Below are positions 16,013 to 24,069 of a DNA stretch of 33,689 nucleotides, in pieces. This DNA comes from Dysgonamonadaceae bacterium (GTDB lineage: Bacteria > Bacteroidota > Bacteroidia > Bacteroidales > Azobacteroidaceae). The translations under genes and the position numbers were made by a program. The notes under the pieces are model-generated. The model did no database searches and was not told the DNA's origin. It saw only the letters and a list, made by a program, of their open reading frames with translations. Where the stretch lies: positions 1 to 33,689 of the forward strand of contig JAIRNV010000135.1 of NCBI GenBank assembly GCA_031257875.1. The letters run 5' to 3'. Within the stretch, counting starts at the first letter, position 1. Each line of letters begins with the position of its first letter.

Positions 16013-16606
16013 GCACTGGAGCGGAACAGGATAAAAAACCTGCTGAAAGATGGCGCCGCCACTCAAAAGCAGCTGGAGGATGCGGAGTCGCATATAACAG
16101 TTCTGAAAAATACGCTCTCTGCCCAGTCCTGCACTTTGTCCAATGCAACAAACGGCATTCGTGAAGAAGAAAATGTTTATACGATACAAATTGCGCAGAT
16201 AGAGGATATGCTGAACAAAAGCCGCATAGTAAATCCCGTATCGGGAACGGTATTAAACAAATATGCTGCCGAAAAAGAGCTGGCTGTTCAAGGAAAAGCC
16301 CTGTATAAAATAGCAAATATGCAATCCGTGTTTTTAAGGGTTTACGTTATTGCTTCACAGCTCGACAGCATCAAGACAGGTCAAAGGACAACGGTCTTTG
16401 TTCATTTATCCGATGGTGGATACAGGTCATATCCCGCAAAAATCATTTGGATTTCCGGCAAGGCGGAATTTACCCCCAAAACAATACAGACAAAAGATGA
16501 ACGTCAGAATTTGGTTTATGCCGTGAAACTCGAAGTGGAAAATACGGATGGTTTAATTAAAATAGGGATGTATGGCGATGTTAAATTCAAAACATCAGAA
16601 AAATGA
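16013..16606 (+). pseudogene. C-terminal remnant of an HlyD-type membrane-fusion protein
   Basis: The second frame opens exactly where the TolC homology stops. It encodes HlyD coiled-coil sequence (ALERNRIKNLLKDGAATQKQ, then QIAQIEDMLNKSRIV), followed by the lipoyl/barrel-sandwich return NPVSGTVLNKYAAEKELAVQG and the beta-barrel part (FLRVYVIASQLDSIKTGQ, MYGDVKFKT). The N-terminal anchor and first half of the hairpin are missing, so a deletion fused tolC to hlyD out of frame. An ATG at 16136 could still start a 156-residue fragment, but it would lack a signal. Its stop overlaps the ABC start (ATGA). Confidence 0.75.
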
Positions 16607-17517
16607 ATGCGATAATTGCTGTGGATAATATCTCGAAAAAATATCCGGGAAAACAACCTGTTATCGCTTTGGATAGGGTAAGTCTACAGGTTAATGACGG
16701 AGAATTATTCGGTCTGATTGGGCCGGATGGCGCCGGAAAGACTTCGCTGTTCAGGATTCTTGCCACACTTCTCCTGCCCGATGAAGGAACGGGCAGAATC
16801 GACAGCAAAGATGTCGTTGCGGACTATATGGAGATAAGAAAAACAACAGGCTACATGCCCGGACGCTTTTCGCTCTATCAAGACTTGACAGTTGAAGAAA
16901 ATCTGAAATTTTTTGCAGATGTATTCAATACAACAGTCGAAAGCAACTACGATATAATAAAGGATATATATACTCAAATAGAACCGTTTAAGAAACGTAG
17001 AGCCGGAAAACTGTCCGGGGGAATGAAGCAGAAGCTGGCGCTATGCTGTGTCCTTGTACATAAGCCGGGCGTCCTGATTTTAGATGAACCGACAACAGGT
17101 GTAGATCCTGTATCAAGGAAAGAATTTTGGAATATGCTCAAGCAGTTGAAAAAGCAGGGGATTACAATAATCGCATCTACCCCGTACATGGATGAAGCAA
17201 GTTTGTGTGATAGAATTGCCCTCATTCAGTCGGGAAAGATTTTAACCGTCGATTCTCCCGAAAAAATCGTTTCAAATTATCCATTCAGGCTCTACGCGGT
17301 TAAGTCGAAGAACAACTATATGCTGCTTGAACATTTGAGAACGCGGGAAAATGTACGCCGAAGCTATATTTTCGGAGAATATCTGCATGTGGTTTTTAGA
17401 GGAACGGATGAATCTTTGGGTACAGGTATTTTTGAAAAAAAGGAAATTCAGCCAACGATAGAGGACTGCTTCATGCAGCTTATGGAACAATCACCAATGC
17501 AACAGGTAACAGAATGA
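16603..17517 (+). CDS. ABC transporter ATP-binding protein 1 (YbhF-N-like)
   Basis: This 304-residue nucleotide-binding protein has Walker A GPDGAGKTS (residues 40-48), signature LSGGMKQKL (137-145) and Walker B VLILDE (157-162), with DEPTTGVDPVSR. The usual H-loop His is replaced in ASTPYMDEA. It should energise the two ABC-2 permeases encoded downstream. It overlaps the HlyD remnant and the next ABC gene by 4 bp each, so translation is coupled. The gene is full length even though the genes before it are broken. Confidence 0.9.
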   Translation: MNAIIAVDNISKKYPGKQPVIALDRVSLQVNDGELFGLIGPDGAGKTSLFRILATLLLPDEGTGRIDSKDVVADYMEIRKTTGYMPGRFSLYQDLTVEENLKFFADVFNTTVESNYDIIKDIYTQIEPFKKRRAGKLSGGMKQKLALCCVLVHKPGVLILDEPTTGVDPVSRKEFWNMLKQLKKQGITIIASTPYMDEASLCDRIALIQSGKILTVDSPEKIVSNYPFRLYAVKSKNNYMLLEHLRTRENVRRSYIFGEYLHVVFRGTDESLGTGIFEKKEIQPTIEDCFMQLMEQSPMQQVTE

Positions 17518-18251
17518 GCGCAATTGAAGTAAAAAATTTAACGAAAAATTTCGGCAGGTTTGTCGCTGTTGATTCCATTTCATTTGATGTTGGAGCAGGA
17601 GAAATATTCGGTTTCCTCGGCGCCAACGGCGCAGGAAAAACAACCGCCATGCGAATGTTGTGCGGATTACTGGCTCCCACTTCCGGGACGGGGCAGGTGG
17701 CAGGATACGATATACGCAGGCAGACAGATATGGTAAAAAAGAACATAGGATACATGAGCCAAAAGTTTTCGCTGTACGAAGATTTAAGCGCTATGGAGAA
17801 TATGGAACTTTTCGGAGGCATTTACGGAATGAAGATGCGGGAGATTAGCGCAAAGACCAAAGAAGCCGTAAATGAGTTAGGTCTTGAAAATGAAAAAAAA
17901 CAGCCTGTGCAATCCCTGCCTTTGGGTATAAAGCAAAAAATCTCTTTTGCCGTTTCCACATTTCACTCTCCGAAGATTATATTCCTGGATGAACCTACCG
18001 GCGGCGTCGATCCCATTAGCCGGAGACTTTTCTGGGAAATGATATACAAGGCGTCCTCAAAAGGAATGACAGCGTTTGTTACAACGCACTACATGGATGA
18101 GGCGGAATACTGTAACCGGGTTTCGATTATGGTAGACGGTCAAATCAAGGCAATGGATACACCCCGGAATTTAAGAGAAAGCTTTCATGTCAAATCGATG
18201 GACGATGTTTTTCAAGTATTGGCGCGTTCCTCAAAATATTCAGGAAAATGA
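17514..18251 (+). CDS. ABC transporter ATP-binding protein 2 (YbhF-C-like)
   Basis: This 245-residue nucleotide-binding protein has Walker A GANGAGKTT, a degenerate signature LPLGIKQKI, Walker B IIFLDEPTGGVDP and a normal H-loop TTHYMDEAEYC. Together with protein 1 it would form a heterodimer with one canonical and one degenerate ATP site, as in the two halves of YbhF. It overlaps both neighbours by 4 bp. Confidence 0.9.
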   Translation: MSAIEVKNLTKNFGRFVAVDSISFDVGAGEIFGFLGANGAGKTTAMRMLCGLLAPTSGTGQVAGYDIRRQTDMVKKNIGYMSQKFSLYEDLSAMENMELFGGIYGMKMREISAKTKEAVNELGLENEKKQPVQSLPLGIKQKISFAVSTFHSPKIIFLDEPTGGVDPISRRLFWEMIYKASSKGMTAFVTTHYMDEAEYCNRVSIMVDGQIKAMDTPRNLRESFHVKSMDDVFQVLARSSKYSGK

Positions 18252-19351
18252 AACAGCTTATCAGCTTTATAAAAAAAGAAATATATCATATTATACGTGA
18301 TCCGCTGACATTATCCATCATGTTGATTCTTCCCGTATTACTTGTGCTGATACTTGGCTTTGCCGTAACAACGGAAATACGGAATACGCCTGTTGCCGTA
18401 TTCGACCGGTCTAAAACAGTCGAATCGCAAAGATTGATAGATAAGATTGACGGAAATGCTTACTTTACGCTGGTCAATAATTTACATTCGGAATCCAGTA
18501 TTGAGAAGTCATTTCAGAAAGGCGAATGCAAGCTTGCCATAGTGATACCTTCCGATTTTGGACAAAATCTTTTGTATAGAGAAAAAACAAACATTCAGGT
18601 AATTGTTGACAGCTCCGATCCGAATGAGGGTTCCACCCTGTGCAGCTATTTACAGCTTGTAATCGCTCAATACCGGAAAGAACTTATTAACCTTCAAAGC
18701 CATTCGGGTGCAATAAACACGGAAATAAAACTTCTGTACAACCCTCAAATGAAGGGAATGTACAGCATTGTGCCGGGAATAATCGGAATGATTATGATGT
18801 TGATATGCGCGTCTATGACCTCCATATCCATAGCGCGTGAAAAGGAAGCGGGAACAATGGAAATCCTGCTGGTTTCTCCGTTGAAGCCTGCTCAAATTGT
18901 TCTTGCAAAGGCAGCTCCCTATCTTTTTATTTCATTGGTTGATATGGTGCTATGCCTGCTTCTCGCCCGTTTTGTATTGGAGATTCCTGTTTTGGGAAAT
19001 GTGTGGTCGATAATGCTTCTGTCGTTGATATACACGCTCTCGGCCATTGCGCTGGGGCTTTTGATTTCTACGGTTTCGCAGACGCAACAGGAAGCAATGG
19101 TAACTTCCGGGGTTGGCTTATTGCTGCCTACCATGCTGCTGTCAAATTTGATTTTCCCGATAGACAGCATGCCGCTGCTGCTGCGGCTGTTTTCCTACAT
19201 CGTGCCTGCGCGCTGGTTCATCGACCCGCTGCGCGATATTATGATAAAAGGACTGGGATTTGGGGCTATCTGGTTCGAGTTCCTTATCCTGCTATCAATA
19301 AGTACGATATTGCTTTTTATCAGTATTAAAAAATTCAAAAACAGATTATGA
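18248..19351 (+). CDS. ABC-2 type permease 1 (YbhS/YhhJ-like)
   Basis: The 367-residue protein has one N-terminal membrane segment (LSIMLILPVLLVLILGFAV), a large external domain (about residues 45-170) and five C-terminal segments. These include the conserved ISIAREKEAGTMEILLVSPL and the final RLFSYIVPARWFIDPLRDIM. This is the ABC-2 exporter arrangement found in YbhFSR-type drug or lipid exporters that work with an HlyD adaptor. It overlaps the ATP-binding gene and the second permease by 4 bp. The substrate is unknown; context suggests the product of the acyl-transfer genes. Confidence 0.9.
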   Translation: MKQLISFIKKEIYHIIRDPLTLSIMLILPVLLVLILGFAVTTEIRNTPVAVFDRSKTVESQRLIDKIDGNAYFTLVNNLHSESSIEKSFQKGECKLAIVIPSDFGQNLLYREKTNIQVIVDSSDPNEGSTLCSYLQLVIAQYRKELINLQSHSGAINTEIKLLYNPQMKGMYSIVPGIIGMIMMLICASMTSISIAREKEAGTMEILLVSPLKPAQIVLAKAAPYLFISLVDMVLCLLLARFVLEIPVLGNVWSIMLLSLIYTLSAIALGLLISTVSQTQQEAMVTSGVGLLLPTMLLSNLIFPIDSMPLLLRLFSYIVPARWFIDPLRDIMIKGLGFGAIWFEFLILLSISTILLFISIKKFKNRL

Positions 19352-20454
19352 CACTTCTATTTTTATTAAAGAAAGAATTTCTGCAAATATTGCGCAATAA
19401 GTTTTTACTGGCTGCAATGATTGTACTGCCGGTATTCGAGCTTGCGATATTGCCCTGGGCTGCCACCTTCGAGCAGAAAGACATTTCGCTGTGTGTCGTC
19501 GACAATGACCACAGCGCCTGTTCAAGAAACCTGATAACAAAAGTGTTATCTTCCGGATATTTCAAATTGACAGATTATGAGTTTGATTATCCGAAAGCGC
19601 TGTCTGATATGGAAAAATCCCGTGCAAATTTGATACTGGAAATTCCGGGTAATTTCGAGAAGGACTGCATAAACAGCCAGCCGGTGAATTTATCGCTGGT
19701 AATTGACGCTGTAGATGGGCGGAAAGCCGGACTTGGCATGTCCTACCTGTCTCAAATCATCAACGAATATGGCAAAGAGATTGTCATTGAGTCGGGAGGA
19801 CAAGCTCCCGTAATAGTGGATGTAAAGCCCTCTTTCAGGTATAACGCTGCCATGCGTTATCAAAACTATATGGTTCCGGGTCTTTTGGTTATACTGGTTA
19901 CCATGATGGGAGGAATGCTATCGGCGCTGAATATTGTCAGAGAAAAGGAAATGGGGACAATCGAGCAAATGAACGTAACGCCCGTATCCAAAACCATGTT
20001 TATTTTGGGAAAGCTAATTCCGTTTTGGGTTTTAGGTTTAATCAACCTGACGATAGGAATTTTCATAGGCTGGATTGTTTTCGGGATTTTTCCGACGGGA
20101 AACGTTATGAATATATACGTTTTTGCCTTTTTCTATCTTTTGGCGTTCACAGGCTTGGGCTTAATGATGTCAAATTTCGCCAAAACCCAACAGCAGGCAA
20201 TGTTCATGTTGATTTTTGTGTTGATTATATTTATCATGTTAAGCGGACTGTTCACTCCCATAACAAGTATGCCCGAATGGGCGCAGAAAATCACGCTTGT
20301 CAATCCGCTCCGTTATTTTGTGGATGTAGTCCGCCTTGTATATCTGAAAGGGAGCGGTTTACGTGATATATTGCCGCAACTGTGCAGCATGATGGTGTTT
20401 GTGGCGGTATTAAATGTGCTTGCGGTTATATCTTATCGAAAGACTGACAGTTAG
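19348..20454 (+). CDS. ABC-2 type permease 2 (YbhR-like)
   Basis: The 368-residue paralogue of the previous gene has the same topology: FLLAAMIVLPVFELAILPW, an external domain, then NIVREKEMGTIEQMNVTPV and VNPLRYFVDVVRLVYLKGSG. It is the last gene of the exporter operon and would form a heterodimeric pore with permease 1. The sequence is intact. Confidence 0.9.
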   Translation: MTLLFLLKKEFLQILRNKFLLAAMIVLPVFELAILPWAATFEQKDISLCVVDNDHSACSRNLITKVLSSGYFKLTDYEFDYPKALSDMEKSRANLILEIPGNFEKDCINSQPVNLSLVIDAVDGRKAGLGMSYLSQIINEYGKEIVIESGGQAPVIVDVKPSFRYNAAMRYQNYMVPGLLVILVTMMGGMLSALNIVREKEMGTIEQMNVTPVSKTMFILGKLIPFWVLGLINLTIGIFIGWIVFGIFPTGNVMNIYVFAFFYLLAFTGLGLMMSNFAKTQQQAMFMLIFVLIIFIMLSGLFTPITSMPEWAQKITLVNPLRYFVDVVRLVYLKGSGLRDILPQLCSMMVFVAVLNVLAVISYRKTDS

Positions 20455-20833
20455 AGGCTATTTTAAAATCAGGCAAAGGGTTCATATTCTGTCATTCCCC
20501 TGCATTTCAAATTGTCGCAGCTATCGATTAATAAGATATAATAAGGTAATAAGGTTGGTTACGGATGAAACAATCAACTCCGTGTCCCTCCGTGAAATCC
20601 ACTCCGTGAAACGCTGTATTTAATAATTTTTATAACACGGAGTTTCACGGAGTGGATTTCACGGAGGGACACGGAGGAAAAGATTAAAACTGCAATATCT
20701 TGTTTATTTCGCATTACTAAAAGTGAAAATAAAACTCAAAAGTGGATTATCAAGGAATTGACAACAATGAAAAAAGTATTTTATCTTTTCTGAAGAAATT
20801 GTTATCAGTCCGCTTGCCGGCGGGAGTTCACAT
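20455..20833. repeat. Repeat-bearing spacer with long CTCCGTG hairpin, copy 2
   Basis: No gene is visible. The main feature is a perfect 35-bp inverted repeat: arm 20578-20612 (starting CTCCGTGTCCCTCCG) pairs with 20642-20676 around a 29-nt AT-rich loop. The flank AAAACTGCAATATCTTGTTTAT after it also follows copy 1 at 12526-12660 (here given in two parts, AAAACTGCAATATCTTG and TTTAT). ATCAGTCCGCTTGCCGGCGG (20805-20824) is also present at 12816-12835. The two repeat sets bracket the cluster at 12868-20454. Confidence 0.7.
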
Positions 20834-21337
20834 CTATTTTTTTATTGAAATTGTAGCACAAATACTTAATCTGAATCCTGTTTCGTTACGGAATTTTTCC
20901 ATCAATTCTTTATGGGAAGAATGATAGTAAGGGTGGCTTTTGTTGGCAAGGAAAGCCAGCTTTCTTGAAATACACAATAAACTGTAATTGTCTTGGAAAT
21001 TCAGAATTGTCGTTTTAAGTTGTTTTGTTCCATCAGGTATCCAACCCGAAGTTTTATTTGCTTCTTTTAGTTCCAAAAAATAGAAATCATACTTATTTTG
21101 AGGCCGCAAACAAATAAGCAAAGCATCACATTGTGATTCTTGCGTACCGTCCGGTCTTAAACATTTGATATTTTTATCAAGTGGAACAAAATAAATAGAA
21201 AAACCGTCGACATTTTCAACTTTGGCAGTACCGTTATCAATAGGAATCACTTTAGCCGGTAAACTTGAATCATCATAAATGCCGAAACTATCTGTCCTAT
21301 GCTCGAAGCAAGTTGTTGAAAATAAATCAATTTTCAT
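20834..21337 (-). CDS. PD-(D/E)XK-like protein paired with an AAA ATPase
   Basis: I start it at the ATG at 21337 (MKIDLFSTTCFEHRTDSFGI), giving 167 residues; the open frame extends further but only into the upstream gene. Residues D71 (ESQCDALLICL), E89 and K91 (FYFLELKEA) and Q106 (TKQLKTT) fit the D-(n)-E-x-K core and following Gln of PD-(D/E)XK nucleases. No named family was recognised, so nuclease activity is an inference from this spacing. It overlaps the ATPase gene by 11 bp, so the two are translationally coupled and probably work together, as in ATPase-nuclease defence pairs. Confidence 0.6.
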   Translation of the reverse strand: MKIDLFSTTCFEHRTDSFGIYDDSSLPAKVIPIDNGTAKVENVDGFSIYFVPLDKNIKCLRPDGTQESQCDALLICLRPQNKYDFYFLELKEANKTSGWIPDGTKQLKTTILNFQDNYSLLCISRKLAFLANKSHPYYHSSHKELMEKFRNETGFRLSICATISIKK

Positions 21338-22553
21338 TTTCTTCCTCAATTTCTTGTAGTTGAGTAAACAGATTATTTGTGTCGGCAAGTATATTGTTCA
21401 AAAAATTGTCATCTGACGGTATTAAATCGTTGTATTTGGGTAATGATTTAATTGTACCCGTTTTTTCTTCCATTTCATAAATTGAAACATCTGTGGCATT
21501 TACGCAAGCATCAATCGAAATTATTTTTGAAATTTCTAAAGATAAAGTTTCTTTGTTAACTTGTGATAAACTGTCAAGCACTTGTTTTGCTTTTATTGCA
21601 ATAGTTAAATAATTAATCAGATACGGACTGTGAGTGGTCATAATCAATTCATTGCCAACATTCATATTATTAAATTCCAATAAACTTTGCAACATTTTCC
21701 ACTGGGAAACAGGAAATAGATTTTGTTCGGGCTCTTCAACAATATTTACGAATGTAGTTTTATTGAATTTTGCCGATAAAACAGAAAGAGCAATGCGCTT
21801 TTGTTCATCGGTTAAACTATCATTACTCCAAATTTCCTGTACTCCCTTCTGAAACTTAATTTTTTCTTCGCTACTCATCAATTCCTTATTTTCACTATGC
21901 TGTTTCACAGAATTGGCCAAATAATCGGAAACTATATACAAAGGAACAAACGATTGAAAACCGCTCGAAGCATCAGTTAATTTGACTTTATAATTTTCCC
22001 CTTTCAAATTAAGCGTATCATTCAGTTTGTCATACTCAATAAACGTTTCATTAATTGGCAATTTTAACGCATTCTTTAAATCTTGTTGAGCATTATAATA
22101 TTCCGTATTAAATTCCTGCAATGACTCTGACGATAATTTCAGTTCCTTTGCTCCTTTAATACAGGTTAAAAAATTCCTTTCTGCAGGCACATACATCACC
22201 TGCGGCAATTGATATGTATTTTGAGATATTCCGTCAATAATCAGCGTTTCCTTTTGATACTTAATTTTGTAAGCATCACCCTGATATTCAACTGTTGAAT
22301 GGGGACTCAAATAGGCCTCAATACGGTGGTAAGGCAGAAATTGACTTTTCAAACGGTTAACACCTTTGCGTTCAAACCATTTTTTGTCATAGTCGCCTCT
22401 TACCAATGCCTTCTCAATCCACTTGAATGTGGAAATCAACTTTGCCACAGTACTTTTACCGGAACCTTGATTTCCGACAAATACCGTAACTTTGTTAATA
22501 TCAATGTGTCCGTATTTGATTGGACCGAAATTTTTTATTTCTATTTGTTGCAT
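21327..22553 (-). CDS. AAA/ABC-type ATPase of a candidate defence pair
   Basis: The 408-residue ATPase starts with IEIKNFGPIKYGHIDINKV, as in SMC/RecF/OLD-like enzymes. It has Walker A GNQGSGKS (residues 27-34), a signature-like DASSGFQSFVPL, Walker B FVNIVEEPEQNLFP (Glu in place of the usual Asp) and TTHSPYLINYL. It lacks a TOPRIM domain, so it is not a full OLD protein. The coupled downstream gene carries a nuclease-like motif. It stands head-to-head with the AriA-like gene, 164 bp apart, which places both pairs in a defence island. Confidence 0.8.
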   Translation of the reverse strand: MQQIEIKNFGPIKYGHIDINKVTVFVGNQGSGKSTVAKLISTFKWIEKALVRGDYDKKWFERKGVNRLKSQFLPYHRIEAYLSPHSTVEYQGDAYKIKYQKETLIIDGISQNTYQLPQVMYVPAERNFLTCIKGAKELKLSSESLQEFNTEYYNAQQDLKNALKLPINETFIEYDKLNDTLNLKGENYKVKLTDASSGFQSFVPLYIVSDYLANSVKQHSENKELMSSEEKIKFQKGVQEIWSNDSLTDEQKRIALSVLSAKFNKTTFVNIVEEPEQNLFPVSQWKMLQSLLEFNNMNVGNELIMTTHSPYLINYLTIAIKAKQVLDSLSQVNKETLSLEISKIISIDACVNATDVSIYEMEEKTGTIKSLPKYNDLIPSDDNFLNNILADTNNLFTQLQEIEEENEN

Positions 22554-22576
22554 ATTTTCGCGTATTTTGATGGCTG

Positions 22577-22680
22577 CAAAAGTAGTAATTTTATCGGAAT
22601 AATAATCTATTTCTTAATATAACCACCCTGATCCGGTTGACAAGTTAACAGTCAAGTATCAAAAACAAATTGTAACTTTG
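22577..22680. promoter_or_regulatory. Divergent promoters of the two defence pairs
   Basis: On the minus strand TACTTTTG (22584-22577) and on the plus strand TAACTTTG (22673-22680) both match the TAnnTTTG -7 element. The expected starts give leaders of about 20-35 nt. Convincing -33 elements are not obvious for either, which may mean that activity depends on another factor. Confidence 0.5.
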
Positions 22681-22717
22681 CACTTTATTTCAGAAACAAC
22701 ATATAGATATAAAAATA

Positions 22718-24064
22718 ATGGAAGTAAAAAACATTAAAATACGGAAATTGTTTGGTTTATTTGATTATAACATAGAATTAAACCAAAGCGGGAGCCTGAC
22801 TGTTTTGACAGGTCCGAACGGTTATGGCAAAACAACCATTTTGAATATTATTTACAGTCTTTTCAATCAAAGGTTTTTCTATTTTCAGAAACTTAATTTT
22901 GAGTTGATTTCGTTTTACTTTATCAACGGACAGCAAATTGACATTACAAAAAAGAAAGGGAAAGACAAAGTTGAACAAAGTGTACGAATAGTTAATAATC
23001 AGCAAAGAATCGTATCCCAAAATATTGAAACAGTTGATGTTCACATCAGGCTACTACAGACCGGTACGCCAATAGAAGCATTTATCTATAATTCGGAGAG
23101 TGAAAATAAACTGGTATTGGAGTTGGGAAAATATATTCCTGTTCATAAAATTTCTCAAAATATTGTTTTAGACAGTAGAACGGGGAAACAATTTTCGCTA
23201 AGAGATTTTTTAATTGAAAATATAAATTTTCTTCCGTTAAGTGTTATTAATTTAATCAACAAACAGGGAAGCGTTAAAATTTCCGAACTGTTAAATGCTA
23301 CAAATGTTTATCTCATTAGAGAAGAGAGGTTGTTGACTCAGACTCGCAATCCCAATCAAAACGTGTCTTTTGACAGAACGATTGAGAAATATGCCGAAGA
23401 ATTAAAAGCGTTAATAGCACAAAAGCAATTAGACGCATATAAAATTGCACAACAATTGGACGGCTCTTTTCCTAAACGCTTAATCGAATGCAAAGAATTT
23501 TTGTCGGAAAGTGATTTTAAATCCCGTTTTGCTGACTTGACTAAAAAACAGGCATTGCTAAAAACTTTTGGAATAGCAACTACCATACAAGATATTACAG
23601 AATACAATAACGAAACAAAAAACGTATTAACTGTCTATTTAGAGGATTCTGAGGCAAAAGTAAGAGTATATGATGAATTATTAAATAAAATAGAGTTGTT
23701 TGTGAATATTCTGAATGAAAAGATGTTTGCTTTCAAATCCATTGTAATAAACGGTTCGCAGGGTTTTTACTTTCAATTAAGCAATGGACAAAAATTGAAG
23801 TTGACGGACTTGTCTTCCGGTGAACAGCAGGAAGTTGTACTTCAATATGAATTGCTGTTTAAGACAAATCCCGATACTCTAATTTTAATAGATGAACCGG
23901 AAATTTCATTGCATGTGATGTGGCAAAAGGCATTTATACAGGATTTACAAAGGATAGCCAAAATAAAACAAATATCATTTCTTGTCTCGACTCATGCACC
24001 ACAGATTATTAACGACAATTGGGATTTGACTCGTGATTTGTATGAACTTTCCAATGCCGAATAA
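22718..24064 (+). CDS. ariA: PARIS-like AriA ATPase
   Basis: The 448-residue ABC-type ATPase has Walker A GPNGYGKT (residues 32-39), signature LSSGEQQEVVLQ, Walker B TLILIDEPEISLH and the switch region STHAPQII. The middle (about residues 190-310) is a helical, probably coiled-coil insert. It is followed after 5 bp by a DUF4435/TOPRIM gene. That gene order and both protein sizes match AriA-AriB of the PARIS anti-phage system, in which the ATPase scaffold holds AriB until a phage anti-restriction protein triggers release. Assignment to PARIS rather than another ATPase-TOPRIM pair is likely but not certain. Confidence 0.72.
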   Translation: MEVKNIKIRKLFGLFDYNIELNQSGSLTVLTGPNGYGKTTILNIIYSLFNQRFFYFQKLNFELISFYFINGQQIDITKKKGKDKVEQSVRIVNNQQRIVSQNIETVDVHIRLLQTGTPIEAFIYNSESENKLVLELGKYIPVHKISQNIVLDSRTGKQFSLRDFLIENINFLPLSVINLINKQGSVKISELLNATNVYLIREERLLTQTRNPNQNVSFDRTIEKYAEELKALIAQKQLDAYKIAQQLDGSFPKRLIECKEFLSESDFKSRFADLTKKQALLKTFGIATTIQDITEYNNETKNVLTVYLEDSEAKVRVYDELLNKIELFVNILNEKMFAFKSIVINGSQGFYFQLSNGQKLKLTDLSSGEQQEVVLQYELLFKTNPDTLILIDEPEISLHVMWQKAFIQDLQRIAKIKQISFLVSTHAPQIINDNWDLTRDLYELSNAE

Positions 24065-24069
24065 ATACG

